From Olegusella massiliensis (lineage in GTDB: Bacteria > Actinomycetota > Coriobacteriia > Coriobacteriales > Atopobiaceae): DNA of 64,000 bases. The stretch spans positions 62,001 through 126,000 of the forward strand of contig NZ_FLLS01000002.1 of assembly GCF_900078545.1 (NCBI RefSeq), written 5' to 3'. Shown here in pieces: positions 33,871 through 42,201 of the stretch. The notes beneath the pieces are model-generated. The model saw nothing but the letters and a program-made list of their open reading frames with translations. It was not told the origin of the DNA and ran no database searches. Each line of letters opens with the position of its first letter. The stretch's first letter is position 1. Both the position numbers and the translations under genes were made by a program.

Positions 33871-35658
33871 CTACGTATCACTCGCTGGTCTGACTCCCAT
33901 GTCAGAAAGTGCTTCACTCATGATAGCCGAGAAAGCAGGTCCTGCTGCAGAGCCATGATATCCCGTTCCGTTCAGACCTACATAGACCAAAACTCGAGGG
34001 TCGCTCGCATTGGCAAAACCGATAAGAGAAGACACAAAGCTATCAGGCTTGTAGCCAGATCCGTCTTCGGTTACCTGCTGACCTGTACCCGTTTTTGCTG
34101 CAACATCATAACCCTCAACATCACCATTCATTGCCGTACCTTCATCGACAACGGTACGCATAATATCGCTCACCATGGCACAGGTCTTGGATGAGATAGA
34201 TTTGCCACGACTCTTCCACTCCACCTCTTTGCCATCTTTAGTCTTGAGAAAATGAGGAGTATAGAGTGTACCGCCGTTGGCAACAGAGCCCACCGCTTCC
34301 ACCATTTGCACCATCGGAATGGCAAGACCTTGGCCAAAGGCCATATTGCCTAAAGTAGAGCCATCGTATTGCTTCATGGTTTTAACAATGCCTTCGGTTT
34401 CACCAGGATAGTCAATACCAGTTTTATGACCAATATGGAAATCATCAACACCTTGCGAGAAGCGCTTGGGACCGATAACTTGCTGACCTATGAGAGCCAT
34501 ACCCGTATTGGATGAGCGACGCATTATCTCGCGAAGACTCATTGTCATGGTGTAGTCACGGCTATCGACATCGGTGACATAATTATCGCCTACTTTGACC
34601 TCAGCAGGTACCGTCCAAGTACTGGTGTCTTCCATTAACTTATTATCAATGCCAATAGCAGCGGTAAGAACTTTAAAAATCGAACCCGGCTCATATGAGC
34701 TCGTGACGGGACGCAAGGTATAGGCGGCAGATTCTGCTTCGGAAAGGTCCGTCAAATCTAGAAGGGGCGTCGAGCACGCAGCAAGTATTTCCCCCGTTGT
34801 CGGATCCGTCACCATGACCGAGCCAGAGTCTGCGGTATAAGTCTTTACTGCCTCGCTAATTTGTTCTTCGGCAACTCGCTGAATATTGATATCAAGACTA
34901 AGCATGATGTCGGCACCGTTTTTGGCAGGTGTAATCTCGGCAGTGGCACCCGCAATGGGCTCGCCATGCAGGCCGCGTTCCATAATCATCTCGCCATCGC
35001 TGCCGTGCAGAATGTCTTCATAGTAAAGTTCAAGGCCTGAAAGACCTTCCCCATCTACACCGACAACACCAAGCACCTGTCCCGCCACCCCTTTGTAGGG
35101 ATAAACTCTTTTGGTGTCATCGAGAAAGTAAATACCGGTGATCTTGTTTTTTTCAAGTTCACTCTGAAGCTGTTTTGCAAGCTTGGTATCAACCTGACGA
35201 TGCACATAAACAAAACTCGCATCTTGGCGCAGTTTGGGAATATAGTCCGACGACATGCCACCAAACACCTTTGCGAGAACACGAGCTGCTTTGCGTACAT
35301 CAGATATTTCTTTAGGGTTAGCGTAGATAGTTTTGCAGTCTTCACTCACCGCAAGCACATTACCATTGCGATCATAGACAGTGCCGCGCTTGGCATGTAA
35401 CGCAATGACATTGGTACGCTGCGCTTTGCCTGTGGCTGCAAGCTTGGGAGCATCAATCACTTGCAAAATAAGTAGACGCGCCGCAACAACAATGGCCACT
35501 GCTAAAAACCAGCGAAAGATAATGGCAAAGCCATAATCAGTCGCACCCTGACCTTGCGATCCATAGTGCTGGCGGCGCATTTCTTCACGATGGCGGCGAG
35601 CTTCATCATAAGAGGCTCCGGGTACATCCCCGAAGCCTCGACCCCTTGTGCGGGTCAT
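33871..35658 (-). CDS. ftsI: Division-specific penicillin-binding transpeptidase FtsI/PBP2 type
   Basis: A 595-residue class B PBP that crosslinks septal peptidoglycan. An N-terminal Arg-rich tail of about 45 residues precedes one transmembrane helix (FRWFLAVAIVVAARLLIL). The dimerisation module includes RGTVYDRNGNVLA. The transpeptidase domain has SIFK within YEPGSIFK as SxxK, SSN as SxN and KTGTG as KTG. No PASTA domains are present. The ATG at 35658 directly follows the ftsL stop; a 42-codon longer frame lies inside ftsL. Confidence 0.94.
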   Translation of the reverse strand: MTRTRGRGFGDVPGASYDEARRHREEMRRQHYGSQGQGATDYGFAIIFRWFLAVAIVVAARLLILQVIDAPKLAATGKAQRTNVIALHAKRGTVYDRNGNVLAVSEDCKTIYANPKEISDVRKAARVLAKVFGGMSSDYIPKLRQDASFVYVHRQVDTKLAKQLQSELEKNKITGIYFLDDTKRVYPYKGVAGQVLGVVGVDGEGLSGLELYYEDILHGSDGEMIMERGLHGEPIAGATAEITPAKNGADIMLSLDINIQRVAEEQISEAVKTYTADSGSVMVTDPTTGEILAACSTPLLDLTDLSEAESAAYTLRPVTSSYEPGSIFKVLTAAIGIDNKLMEDTSTWTVPAEVKVGDNYVTDVDSRDYTMTMSLREIMRRSSNTGMALIGQQVIGPKRFSQGVDDFHIGHKTGIDYPGETEGIVKTMKQYDGSTLGNMAFGQGLAIPMVQMVEAVGSVANGGTLYTPHFLKTKDGKEVEWKSRGKSISSKTCAMVSDIMRTVVDEGTAMNGDVEGYDVAAKTGTGQQVTEDGSGYKPDSFVSSLIGFANASDPRVLVYVGLNGTGYHGSAAGPAFSAIMSEALSDMGVRPASDT

Positions 35659-35659
35659 C

Positions 35660-36133
35660 TTAAGACTCGACTTTGCTCGAGGCTTCAGAGACTGCACTAC
35701 TTGTATCTGCGCTCTTGTGATCAAGCTTGATGGTATCCACATCACTGGCGTATACCATGCCGTAATTCTGAGTTGCAATCGCAATAATACGTTGGGAAGA
35801 AGACTCTACTGAACGTTCAATCTCAAGTTCAGCGTTTATGTTTTGCAAACTCTCAACCTTACTCCGCAAGCCTGAACTAGCCTGAAGTTCATGTACTGTT
35901 GCCACCGATAGAGCAACGCGAAATGCTCCAACGATAACAACGGCAAACACTACAAGGGCAACCATACGCACACGAGAGATGAAGGTAGAATCGACTCCCT
36001 GACGGGCACGAGCGTCGAGACCACCACCTTCGTAAACCTCGAAGGAGGGGGCAGCAACTGGAGAGCTGTAGGGACGCGCACTACGTGCTTGTGCGCCTTC
36101 GAGACGAAGTGCCTCGGCCCCCTCATAAATCAT
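35660..36133 (-). CDS. ftsL: FtsL-like division protein
   Basis: A 157-residue single-pass protein. A cytoplasmic segment of about 55 residues precedes the helix MVALVVFAVVIVGAFRVAL, then a coiled coil (LRSKVESLQNINAELEIERSVES) and a Ser-rich acidic tail. Size, topology and position between rsmH and ftsI identify it as FtsL even though sequence conservation in this family is low. Its predicted role is to form a complex with FtsQ and a DivIC-like protein that activates FtsW and FtsI. Confidence 0.8.
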   Translation of the reverse strand: MIYEGAEALRLEGAQARSARPYSSPVAAPSFEVYEGGGLDARARQGVDSTFISRVRMVALVVFAVVIVGAFRVALSVATVHELQASSGLRSKVESLQNINAELEIERSVESSSQRIIAIATQNYGMVYASDVDTIKLDHKSADTSSAVSEASSKVES

Positions 36134-36312
36134 TGTTCTGCTTCCTATCTGAGAGCTTTAGCTCTCCCTCGTTTGTGTTGCGGTAGTACTTCATTGGTGC
36201 TGCGTTGGTGGTGCGTTTAAACTTCGTTTTGCGTCGTACTGTTGCGTCGTGCTCCATATATGCTGCGGTAGTGCAAATAACACTTTGCAAGACGACCCGA
36301 GGGTCGGAATTG

Positions 36313-37272
36313 CTATTTCGTGCCCTTCTCGTCGAGCTTGAGAGCGGCTCTAAGAAGCGCGCTTCTTGCTCGCGCGTTCTGGGCAACCTCCTCATCAGTA
36401 GCAATGAGGGGCTTGCGGGTCGTGACTTTGAGTATCGGCACGTAAGTCGAAATTGGAATGTCAGGCGGGGTGTTATCGTGTGAGTACTCAGCAAACACGT
36501 GCTTGACAATACGGTCCTCAAGTGAGTGATATGAAATCACACAAATGCGGCCACCAGGATTAGCCCAACGAACTGCCGCGCGCAGGCCCTGTTCGAGTGC
36601 ATCCAGTTCATGATTCACCTCGATGCGTAGTGCTTGGAAGGTCTTACGCGCAGGATGTCCGCCACTGCGGCGCGCTGCTGCGGGAATTGCTGACTTGATA
36701 ACATCTACCAGCTGAAGCGTCGTCTCAATGGGTGTCTGCTGTCTCCGTCTGCAAATCTCGTGAGCAATGCGTTTGGCAAAGCGTTCGTCCCCATATACGC
36801 GGAGGATCCGGGCGAGGTCGGATTCGTTTGTAGTGTTGATGACCTCTGCTGCGTTTTTTGGATTGTTTTCCGGATCCATGCGCATATCAAGTGGTGCGTC
36901 CTCGTGGTAGCTAAAGCCACGCTCGGGAACATCAAGTTGCGGAGAAGAAACTCCCAAGTCAAAAAGGAAACAATCTACTCCGGGAACTCCAGCTTTAAGC
37001 AGCAAACTATCCATCTCGTCAAAGTTACCCTTGAGAAAGATATGCTCAGCACCTGGCACCTCAGTATCAAAGCGCTCAGTTGCTGCAGCAAGTGCTGCAT
37101 CATCCTGATCGATGCCAATTGAAAGTCCATCAGGTGCAATACGCTCGGCAAGCTTAACGCTATGCCCTGCTCCCCCAAGCGTACAATCACAAACCACATC
37201 CCCTGCTTTGGGGTCAAGCACAGCGAGGACTTCGTTTAGCATCACGGGTACGTGTCGATATTCTTCTGTCAA
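36313..37272 (-). CDS. rsmH: 16S rRNA m4C1402 methyltransferase RsmH
   Basis: A 319-residue SAM-dependent enzyme that methylates C1402 of 16S rRNA. Conserved blocks: YRHVPVMLNEVL, DCTLGGAGHS, FLFDLGVSSPQLD, ERGFSYHEDAPLDMRMD, TFQALRIEVN and ISYHSLEDRIVK. I prefer the TTG at 37272, because GGAG lies 8 bases upstream and the protein then begins as usual for the family; an ATG at 37305 would add 11 residues. About 180 bases separate its end from ftsL. Confidence 0.92.
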   Translation of the reverse strand: MTEEYRHVPVMLNEVLAVLDPKAGDVVCDCTLGGAGHSVKLAERIAPDGLSIGIDQDDAALAAATERFDTEVPGAEHIFLKGNFDEMDSLLLKAGVPGVDCFLFDLGVSSPQLDVPERGFSYHEDAPLDMRMDPENNPKNAAEVINTTNESDLARILRVYGDERFAKRIAHEICRRRQQTPIETTLQLVDVIKSAIPAAARRSGGHPARKTFQALRIEVNHELDALEQGLRAAVRWANPGGRICVISYHSLEDRIVKHVFAEYSHDNTPPDIPISTYVPILKVTTRKPLIATDEEVAQNARARSALLRAALKLDEKGTK

Positions 37273-37311
37273 AACCTTCACTCCCTCAACGGCAAAACAT
37301 AACACCTTGGA

Positions 37312-37743
37312 TTAGCCAAAGAGATATGCTTCAAATTCCTCGTCCTCTGCATCCGCCTGCAACTGATCCCAACGTGTTGCATCCCAAATCTCGAAGTGAT
37401 CGCCGTTACCAGCAATTACAACCTCGCGCTTTAGACCAAGGCGCTCGCGGTCCTGCTCGCTCGACTTACCCACGCTAATGCGGCCAGCAGCATCAATGTC
37501 AACCTCAACAGCATGGGAATTGAGCGCACGGGCACGACGGGCGTCAGCGCTTTTGGGATCGCTCGCATTGGGGCAGACACCGGTAACCCAGTTGACATAG
37601 CCCTCAGGAGTGAATCCGTACAATGCGCCCTGAACGGGAACGAGTTTGATTTTGCCATCAGGAAAATCGCGACGATAGTCAGCCTGGAGAGTCAGACGGC
37701 ACTTGGAATCAAGGTTTGCACGCTTGGAACCAGTGAGATACAT
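37312..37743 (-). CDS. mraZ: Transcriptional regulator MraZ
   Basis: A 143-residue protein with two SpoVT/AbrB-like repeats: the first includes DSKCRLTLQADYR, the second DAAGRISVGKSSEQDRERLGLKREVVIAG. MraZ binds phased repeats in its own promoter and controls the dcw cluster. The start follows GGGAGGCTCAG. It is the first gene of the cluster on the minus strand. A matching 10-bp-phased repeat lies about 90-115 bases upstream of its start. Confidence 0.95.
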   Translation of the reverse strand: MYLTGSKRANLDSKCRLTLQADYRRDFPDGKIKLVPVQGALYGFTPEGYVNWVTGVCPNASDPKSADARRARALNSHAVEVDIDAAGRISVGKSSEQDRERLGLKREVVIAGNGDHFEIWDATRWDQLQADAEDEEFEAYLFG

Positions 37744-37815
37744 CTGAGCCTCCCTTCTAACTCGACGCCATTCTTCTCAACAACAAACACTCGTCCCAAA
37801 AAGGGCCGTGGCAAT

Positions 37816-37857
37816 ACTATAGAGGGAATATCCGACACTTTTTGACACAATTCGACA
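37816..37857 (-). promoter_or_regulatory. mraZ promoter -10 and candidate MraZ operator
   Basis: On the minus strand TATAGT (37816-37821) is a good -10. Upstream of it, TGTCG, TGTCA and TGTCG (37853-37857, 37843-37847, 37833-37837) repeat every 10 bases over the -35 region. MraZ in other bacteria binds short repeats phased by 10 bp, so this is the likely autoregulatory site. Confidence 0.6.
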
Positions 37858-37976
37858 TTTTTATGCCGAAAGCTAAAAAAGGACGCCGAACGGCAAAAAT
37901 GTCGTCAAGAAATTGAGAATGAGCGTCGGTCACATCCTGCACTTTCTTAAAAAGAAAATACTTTCATTTTTTTAAA

Positions 37977-37992
37977 CCACTATATGTAGTGG
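37977..37992. promoter_or_regulatory. Palindrome CCACTATATGTAGTGG
   Basis: A 16-base palindrome with 6-bp perfect arms and a 4-base centre. It resembles NrdR boxes (consensus near ACACWATATATWGTGT), but no ribonucleotide reductase gene is near and no clear second box is seen at the usual spacing. Confidence 0.35.
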
Positions 37993-38052
37993 AAAGGGAT
38001 TCTAATAACCACAAGAAATTCAATACAAAATTTATTTTTCTTAATGTGGAGA

Positions 38053-38116
38053 TTTGATGGTGAACCGGTAATCGTTCTCACATTTAGTGCCCGGACACGA
38101 ACTTCACACCATCAAA
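38053..38116. repeat. Long-spaced inverted repeat downstream of xerD
   Basis: TTTGATGGTG and CACCATCAAA form a perfect 10-bp inverted repeat 44 bases apart, with a smaller GTG/CAC hairpin around CCGG inside. It lies 16 bases after the recombinase stop; no T-run adjoins it. It may be a structured 3' end. Confidence 0.55.
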
Positions 38117-38131
38117 CCTACCGCTCTAAAA

Positions 38132-39112
38132 CTAGCGAACGTGCGCTCGAGGATGAGCCTCAAGATACACTTCACGCAGGTGAGTACGATCGACATGGGT
38201 ATACAGCTGCGTCGTCGAAACCGACGCATGTCCTAATAACTCCTGCACAACGCGCAAGTCTGCACCGCCTTCCAACAAATGCGTTGCAAAGCTGTGACGC
38301 AAGGTATGCGGATGTAAACCATGCCGCTTGCCATCAGCACCTTCGGGAGTTGGAATGCCTGCGCGCTCCCCCGCCTGCGCTACTATCGAAAACACCGCCT
38401 GGCGCGTAATGCGTGTTCCTCTTGTAGAAAGAAAAAGGGCATCTCCACTACGACTACCTTCCAGCACGGGACGTCCGTCCTGCAAATAGCGCACAAGCGC
38501 ACGTGCAGCTGCTCCCATAATGGGTACAACGCGTTCCTTTGAACCCTTGCCAAAGACGCGCAGCAGCTCCTCTTCGAGAAAGACGGTCCGCCGATTAAGT
38601 CCGCAGAGCTCGGATACACGCAAACCACAGCCATACAACAGCTCAATCATTGCTTTGTCACGCAGACCGCAGGCAACTCGTTTGCGGAAACGCAACGACT
38701 CTTCCTTCTCGCCCGGGCGTGGTGTTACCTCAAAGTTTTGCTCATCCAAAAGATGCGCCATGCGCGCGCGCGACACCACATCGGGGAGGTGAAGCGGGGA
38801 CTTAGGCGCAGGTAGATCTGCTGTCGGCAAAGTTTCACAAATCTGATCAGCCACCATAAAGCGGTGAAAGCTACGGATGGCCGATACCGCTCGATCGATA
38901 GAACGTGCCGCATAGCCTTCATCTGAAAGCGTCGCAATATAGGTCGTTACATCTGCACGTTTAACAGCATCCGGAGCTGTGATGTTTTGCTTGGCAAGAT
39001 AGTCAACATAACGCTGTAGGTCGCGGGCGTAGGAGTCGGTCGTATTAGACGAACTGCCGCGCTCGATAGTGAGATAACCCAAAAAATCCTCTCGCGCTTG
39101 ATCAAGATTCAT
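38132..39112 (-). CDS. xerD: Tyrosine site-specific recombinase, XerC/XerD family
   Basis: A 326-residue recombinase expected to resolve chromosome dimers at dif. The N-terminal SAM-like domain spans about residues 1-95. In the catalytic domain are the first arginine in GCGLRVSEL, the HTLRH box (HxxR), GHASVSTTQLYTH with the second histidine and the tyrosine nucleophile. Size and motifs fit XerC/XerD rather than a phage integrase, and no phage genes are near. Whether it is XerC or XerD is not decided by sequence here. The ribosome site GGGAGG is about 13 bases from the ATG. Confidence 0.88.
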   Translation of the reverse strand: MNLDQAREDFLGYLTIERGSSSNTTDSYARDLQRYVDYLAKQNITAPDAVKRADVTTYIATLSDEGYAARSIDRAVSAIRSFHRFMVADQICETLPTADLPAPKSPLHLPDVVSRARMAHLLDEQNFEVTPRPGEKEESLRFRKRVACGLRDKAMIELLYGCGLRVSELCGLNRRTVFLEEELLRVFGKGSKERVVPIMGAAARALVRYLQDGRPVLEGSRSGDALFLSTRGTRITRQAVFSIVAQAGERAGIPTPEGADGKRHGLHPHTLRHSFATHLLEGGADLRVVQELLGHASVSTTQLYTHVDRTHLREVYLEAHPRAHVR

Positions 39113-39293
39113 TGCTGGATTACTACCTCCCTACAAAGATCGTGGTTGCTTCTCGTATTTTTATGACAGCAAAATCTATCCGTTTGATACTGAGTATCCC
39201 GCTAAAGTATATATATTTATAGATAGCAGGTTGGTATTTCCTATTAAATGGTAGACGGCCTGCACCTGTCCAAATAGCGTATCGAGGATATAC

Positions 39294-40109
39294 ATGACCG
39301 CCATACCCACCAGCAAGCTTCTTAGCTCACAAAATAATAGTTCAGCACAAGACCGTCTGCTGCCTGTCTTTGGTGCAGAAGGCCTCGCAAAACTTAGCGG
39401 TGCCTGCGTCATGGTCATAGGACTCGGCGGCGTGGGCTCAAGCTGTGTGGAAGCGCTTGCACGCGGAGGAATTGGCCATCTTATTTTGGTAGACCGCGAT
39501 GTCGTTGAACCCAGCAATATCAACCGTCAAGCACTTGCGTTTCATTCCACAATCGGCATGGCAAAAACCGATGCTATGCGCCGAATGGTGGCAGATATCA
39601 ATCCTGACTGTGTCATTGAGACGCACCATCTTTTTGTCACGCGAGACAATTTAGCTGAACTTTTTGCACCCTATCTCGGCAAGCTTGATTATGTGATTGA
39701 TGCAATTGATACCATTTCGCAAAAACTTGAACTGGCGCGCTTTGCACAGGAACTCGAACGTAAAGGGCGCAGTTTTCCTTTAGTAGCTTCGGCGGGTGCT
39801 GCCCATAAAGTCCGCCCTGAACTGCTGAAATTTGCTGATATTAGCAAAACACACACCTGCCCTCTGTGCAAAGACCTCCGCAAGCTCTGTCGAAAGCGCG
39901 GAGTGAAAAAACTTGAAGTACTCTTCTCCACCGAGCTACCGCTCAACCGTGTACAAGGTACAGCGACAGGTGAGCGAGGACCACTAGGCACAGCTTCCTT
40001 TATGCCACCTATCATGGGTCAGATGATTGCAGGACGGGTGATTTGTCGTATTGCTGGCATCAAGGGCGGACCTGATGCTGGAATCGGCGGCGCAGGTGCG
40101 GGTAAGTAG
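39294..40109 (+). CDS. tcdA: tRNA threonylcarbamoyladenosine dehydratase TcdA
   Basis: A 271-residue E1-like (ThiF/MoeB family) enzyme that cyclises t6A in tRNA to ct6A using ATP. It has the nucleotide-binding VIGLGGVGSSCVEALARGG, the following DRDVVEPSNINRQ, and DAIDTI. A cysteine pair in CPLCKDL lies near residue 190. TcdA differs from ThiF and MoeB by this pattern and by stand-alone context. The ATG follows GAGGATATAC. It is divergent from xerD with about 180 bases between. Confidence 0.88.
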   Translation: MTAIPTSKLLSSQNNSSAQDRLLPVFGAEGLAKLSGACVMVIGLGGVGSSCVEALARGGIGHLILVDRDVVEPSNINRQALAFHSTIGMAKTDAMRRMVADINPDCVIETHHLFVTRDNLAELFAPYLGKLDYVIDAIDTISQKLELARFAQELERKGRSFPLVASAGAAHKVRPELLKFADISKTHTCPLCKDLRKLCRKRGVKKLEVLFSTELPLNRVQGTATGERGPLGTASFMPPIMGQMIAGRVICRIAGIKGGPDAGIGGAGAGK

Positions 40110-40164
40110 GCAGCATAGATACAGGTAATCAAGCAGAGCGTGCGAATGTTCCAACGCCACACAA

Positions 40165-40197
40165 GAGACCCACATCTATAGTTGAGATGTGGGTCTC
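40165..40197. terminator. Hairpin after tcdA
   Basis: A 13-bp perfect stem (GAGACCCACATCT and its complement) with a 7-base loop between convergent genes. The T-run is lacking on both sides, so it may act in both directions or only stabilise ends. Confidence 0.55.
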
Positions 40198-40241
40198 ATA
40201 AGTAATCTTAGATCTGAAGCATCTTCTGTGTGACACAAAAA

Positions 40242-40529
40242 CTACTTACCGGAAAACATCAGGTAGATAAAAATATCAGCAAGTAGAATTAATATTCCTA
40301 ACGCGAACAAGAGCTTTGCTGAACTAGAATCCCCGGTAGCGCTCTTTGCCCATGCATCCTCAAAAACAGAAACAACAAACAATACTCCCGCAACGAGTCC
40401 AAACATATTTGAACTCACAATGCCTCTCCATACCAATAGTCCTACTACGAAGAGAATAATGCTTGCTACAACAATGAATGTAGTCCCAGAGAAAAAAGGT
40501 CTCTTTTCGCTTGTAATCTTTGTACCCAT
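40242..40529 (-). CDS. Small hypothetical membrane protein
   Basis: A 95-residue protein with three hydrophobic segments: FIVVASIILFVVGLLVW, FGLVAGVLFVVSVF and LLFALGILILLADIFIYLMF. No family is recognised. The ATG at 40529 is preceded by AAGGATTAAAGCC; an ATG 33 bases upstream is an alternative. It lies downstream of a thioredoxin-like lipoprotein gene on the same strand, about 80 bases away. The stretch is more A-T rich than its surroundings, which suggests accessory DNA. Confidence 0.6.
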   Translation of the reverse strand: MGTKITSEKRPFFSGTTFIVVASIILFVVGLLVWRGIVSSNMFGLVAGVLFVVSVFEDAWAKSATGDSSSAKLLFALGILILLADIFIYLMFSGK

Positions 40530-40612
40530 GGCTTTAATCCTTACATCTTGGAGCATACCCATAGGGTGTATGCAGCACTTGCTGTGGCTGAATAAATCCC
40601 CGTAGGAGCTTC

Positions 40613-41194
40613 CTATTGGTTATTCTTCACATATTCGTCTAGTAGATGACCACAATCCTCCTCTCCTTGCGCAGAAGCAAGCAGATTTCCCTTATCATCA
40701 AGAACAATAAGAGCGGGTATATATTCCAGACCAATTTTATTGAAGCAATCCCCTTCCAAGTCAAGGTGAGTCGGGAATTTGGGTTTAGCTTTTTGTAATG
40801 ACTCTAAAGACTCATCTTCTGAAATGCTGAAAAGATTCTTCTCAATAATTTTTTGATTACTAACCCATCGTTTTGATTTGACAAGGTTTTCACAATATGA
40901 ACACCATGATGCCCAAAAGAACAGGAGATTCTCTTCACCTTTTTTCAAGTGGGAGTAATATGTATCGCTTCCTGTTAGTCTGAAATCTGGCATTTGTTTT
41001 ATCGATAGGGCTTGGCTTTCATATCTATGATTATTTCCACCGCTCGAACCTGAACCTAAGTCATCTTTCTGCGCTGCATTATGTACAGCGCATCCGCTCT
41101 GGAAAAATATAAAAATACAAACGGTAAACACAATAAATAACAAGGACGGCATGCGAATTTTCATTTGCTTCGAATCGCGTTTAGAAAATTGCAC
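40613..41194 (-). CDS. Thioredoxin-like (TlpA type) lipoprotein
   Basis: A 193-residue predicted lipoprotein. A signal peptide (MPSLLFIVFTVCIFIFF) ends in a lipobox QSGC with the cysteine at about residue 35. The thioredoxin fold has the active site WCSYC and the cis-proline in YIPALIVLDDKG. It probably works as an extracytoplasmic thiol oxidoreductase. It starts with GTG directly after AGGAGGTTATT, a near-perfect ribosome site. Codons are A-T rich compared with the neighbours. The redox partner is not in view; a CcdA-like membrane protein is missing, though the small membrane protein downstream could be associated. Confidence 0.82.
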   Translation of the reverse strand: MQFSKRDSKQMKIRMPSLLFIVFTVCIFIFFQSGCAVHNAAQKDDLGSGSSGGNNHRYESQALSIKQMPDFRLTGSDTYYSHLKKGEENLLFFWASWCSYCENLVKSKRWVSNQKIIEKNLFSISEDESLESLQKAKPKFPTHLDLEGDCFNKIGLEYIPALIVLDDKGNLLASAQGEEDCGHLLDEYVKNNQ

Positions 41195-41403
41195 AATAAC
41201 CTCCTAATAAATAACTAAAAAATATTCAAAGTAAATCTAAATCCGCTTGTAAGAAAAGTATCTTGAGGGTAATACATATCCACATTTTCACTTAACTATT
41301 TCTTAGATAAACTACTCCCGTACTCCTCTTTTTTTCAAAGCAAAACAGGTTTAAGTTACGTGCTAGATTTAATTATATGCAGCCTAAGGGTGAAAGAGAG
41401 CAT

Positions 41404-42201
41404 ATGGATACACGTGGTCAAGCAGAACTCACGGATATGCCAGCGTTATATGACATGCACTGTCACCTAGATTTTTGTCGCGACGTTACGGGCACAGCAC
41501 GTGAACTGGCAAAACGACAGGTTGCAGGCGGACTTTGCTGCATGGTAACGCCCGAGGTTTATGATGAGGTCGCAGCGGAGCTTGCTGGAGACCAGTGGCT
41601 CGTCGGCGTTGGTTTGCATCCCTGGTGGATTGAACGCGCAGGCGAAGCTGGAGTTGCCACCACCTGTGATCTGCTTGCCCAAGGGCCCTGTCTTGTAGGA
41701 GAAATAGGGCTTGACTTTGGAACGGCGCACCTCCCGAGCAAAGATGCGCAGCTTGCAGCTCTCAGACGCATTGCAAACACTATCCAGCCCGGATCAATCC
41801 TGTCGCTGCATGGCATAAAATCCGTGGATGCAATTTTGAATATCTTGGACGATGCTGGAGTGCTTGCAAGCTGCATATGTATCATGCACTGGTTTTCTGC
41901 AAGCAGTCCTGAGCTCACACGAGCCGTACGCACAGGTTGCCTTTTTTCTATAGGCAAACTTATGCTCGCATCCAAACGCGGACGCGAATATGCACGCCAG
42001 TTACCCGCCGAGCGCCTGTTACTTGAAACTGATTTTCCCCCTCAAAACAATGCGACAGATGCAATAGTTGTCGCGCAGAGCATGTCTGATGCGCTACATC
42101 AAGCGCTCGTGCAGCTGGCACATATTCGTAAGGTGGAACCTACTCTTTTGGCAGAGCACATTTCCAAGCGTAGCCAGCAGCTCATCGCTACGCTGCGCTA
42201 G
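41404..42201 (+). CDS. tatD: TatD family metal-dependent hydrolase
   Basis: A 265-residue TIM-barrel hydrolase of the TatD DNase family. Metal ligands are seen in MHCHLD (HxH), GEIGLDFG (Glu), LHG and MHWFS (His), and ETDFPP (Asp). The ATG at 41404 is preceded by AAAGAGAG at good spacing; an ATG nine codons earlier is possible. Activity in the family ranges over 3'-5' DNase and quality control; the substrate here is not known. Its TAG stop shares the CTAG tetranucleotide with the stop of the convergent recN. Confidence 0.85.
   Translation: MDTRGQAELTDMPALYDMHCHLDFCRDVTGTARELAKRQVAGGLCCMVTPEVYDEVAAELAGDQWLVGVGLHPWWIERAGEAGVATTCDLLAQGPCLVGEIGLDFGTAHLPSKDAQLAALRRIANTIQPGSILSLHGIKSVDAILNILDDAGVLASCICIMHWFSASSPELTRAVRTGCLFSIGKLMLASKRGREYARQLPAERLLLETDFPPQNNATDAIVVAQSMSDALHQALVQLAHIRKVEPTLLAEHISKRSQQLIATLR

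Larger units (their letters stand above)
37744..38131. other. mraZ upstream region
   Basis: No gene is visible. The part next to mraZ holds its promoter and phased repeats. Further away lie a palindrome at 37977-37992 and a large inverted repeat at 38053-38116. The middle is A-T rich with a long T/A tract (about 37950-37976). Confidence 0.7.
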
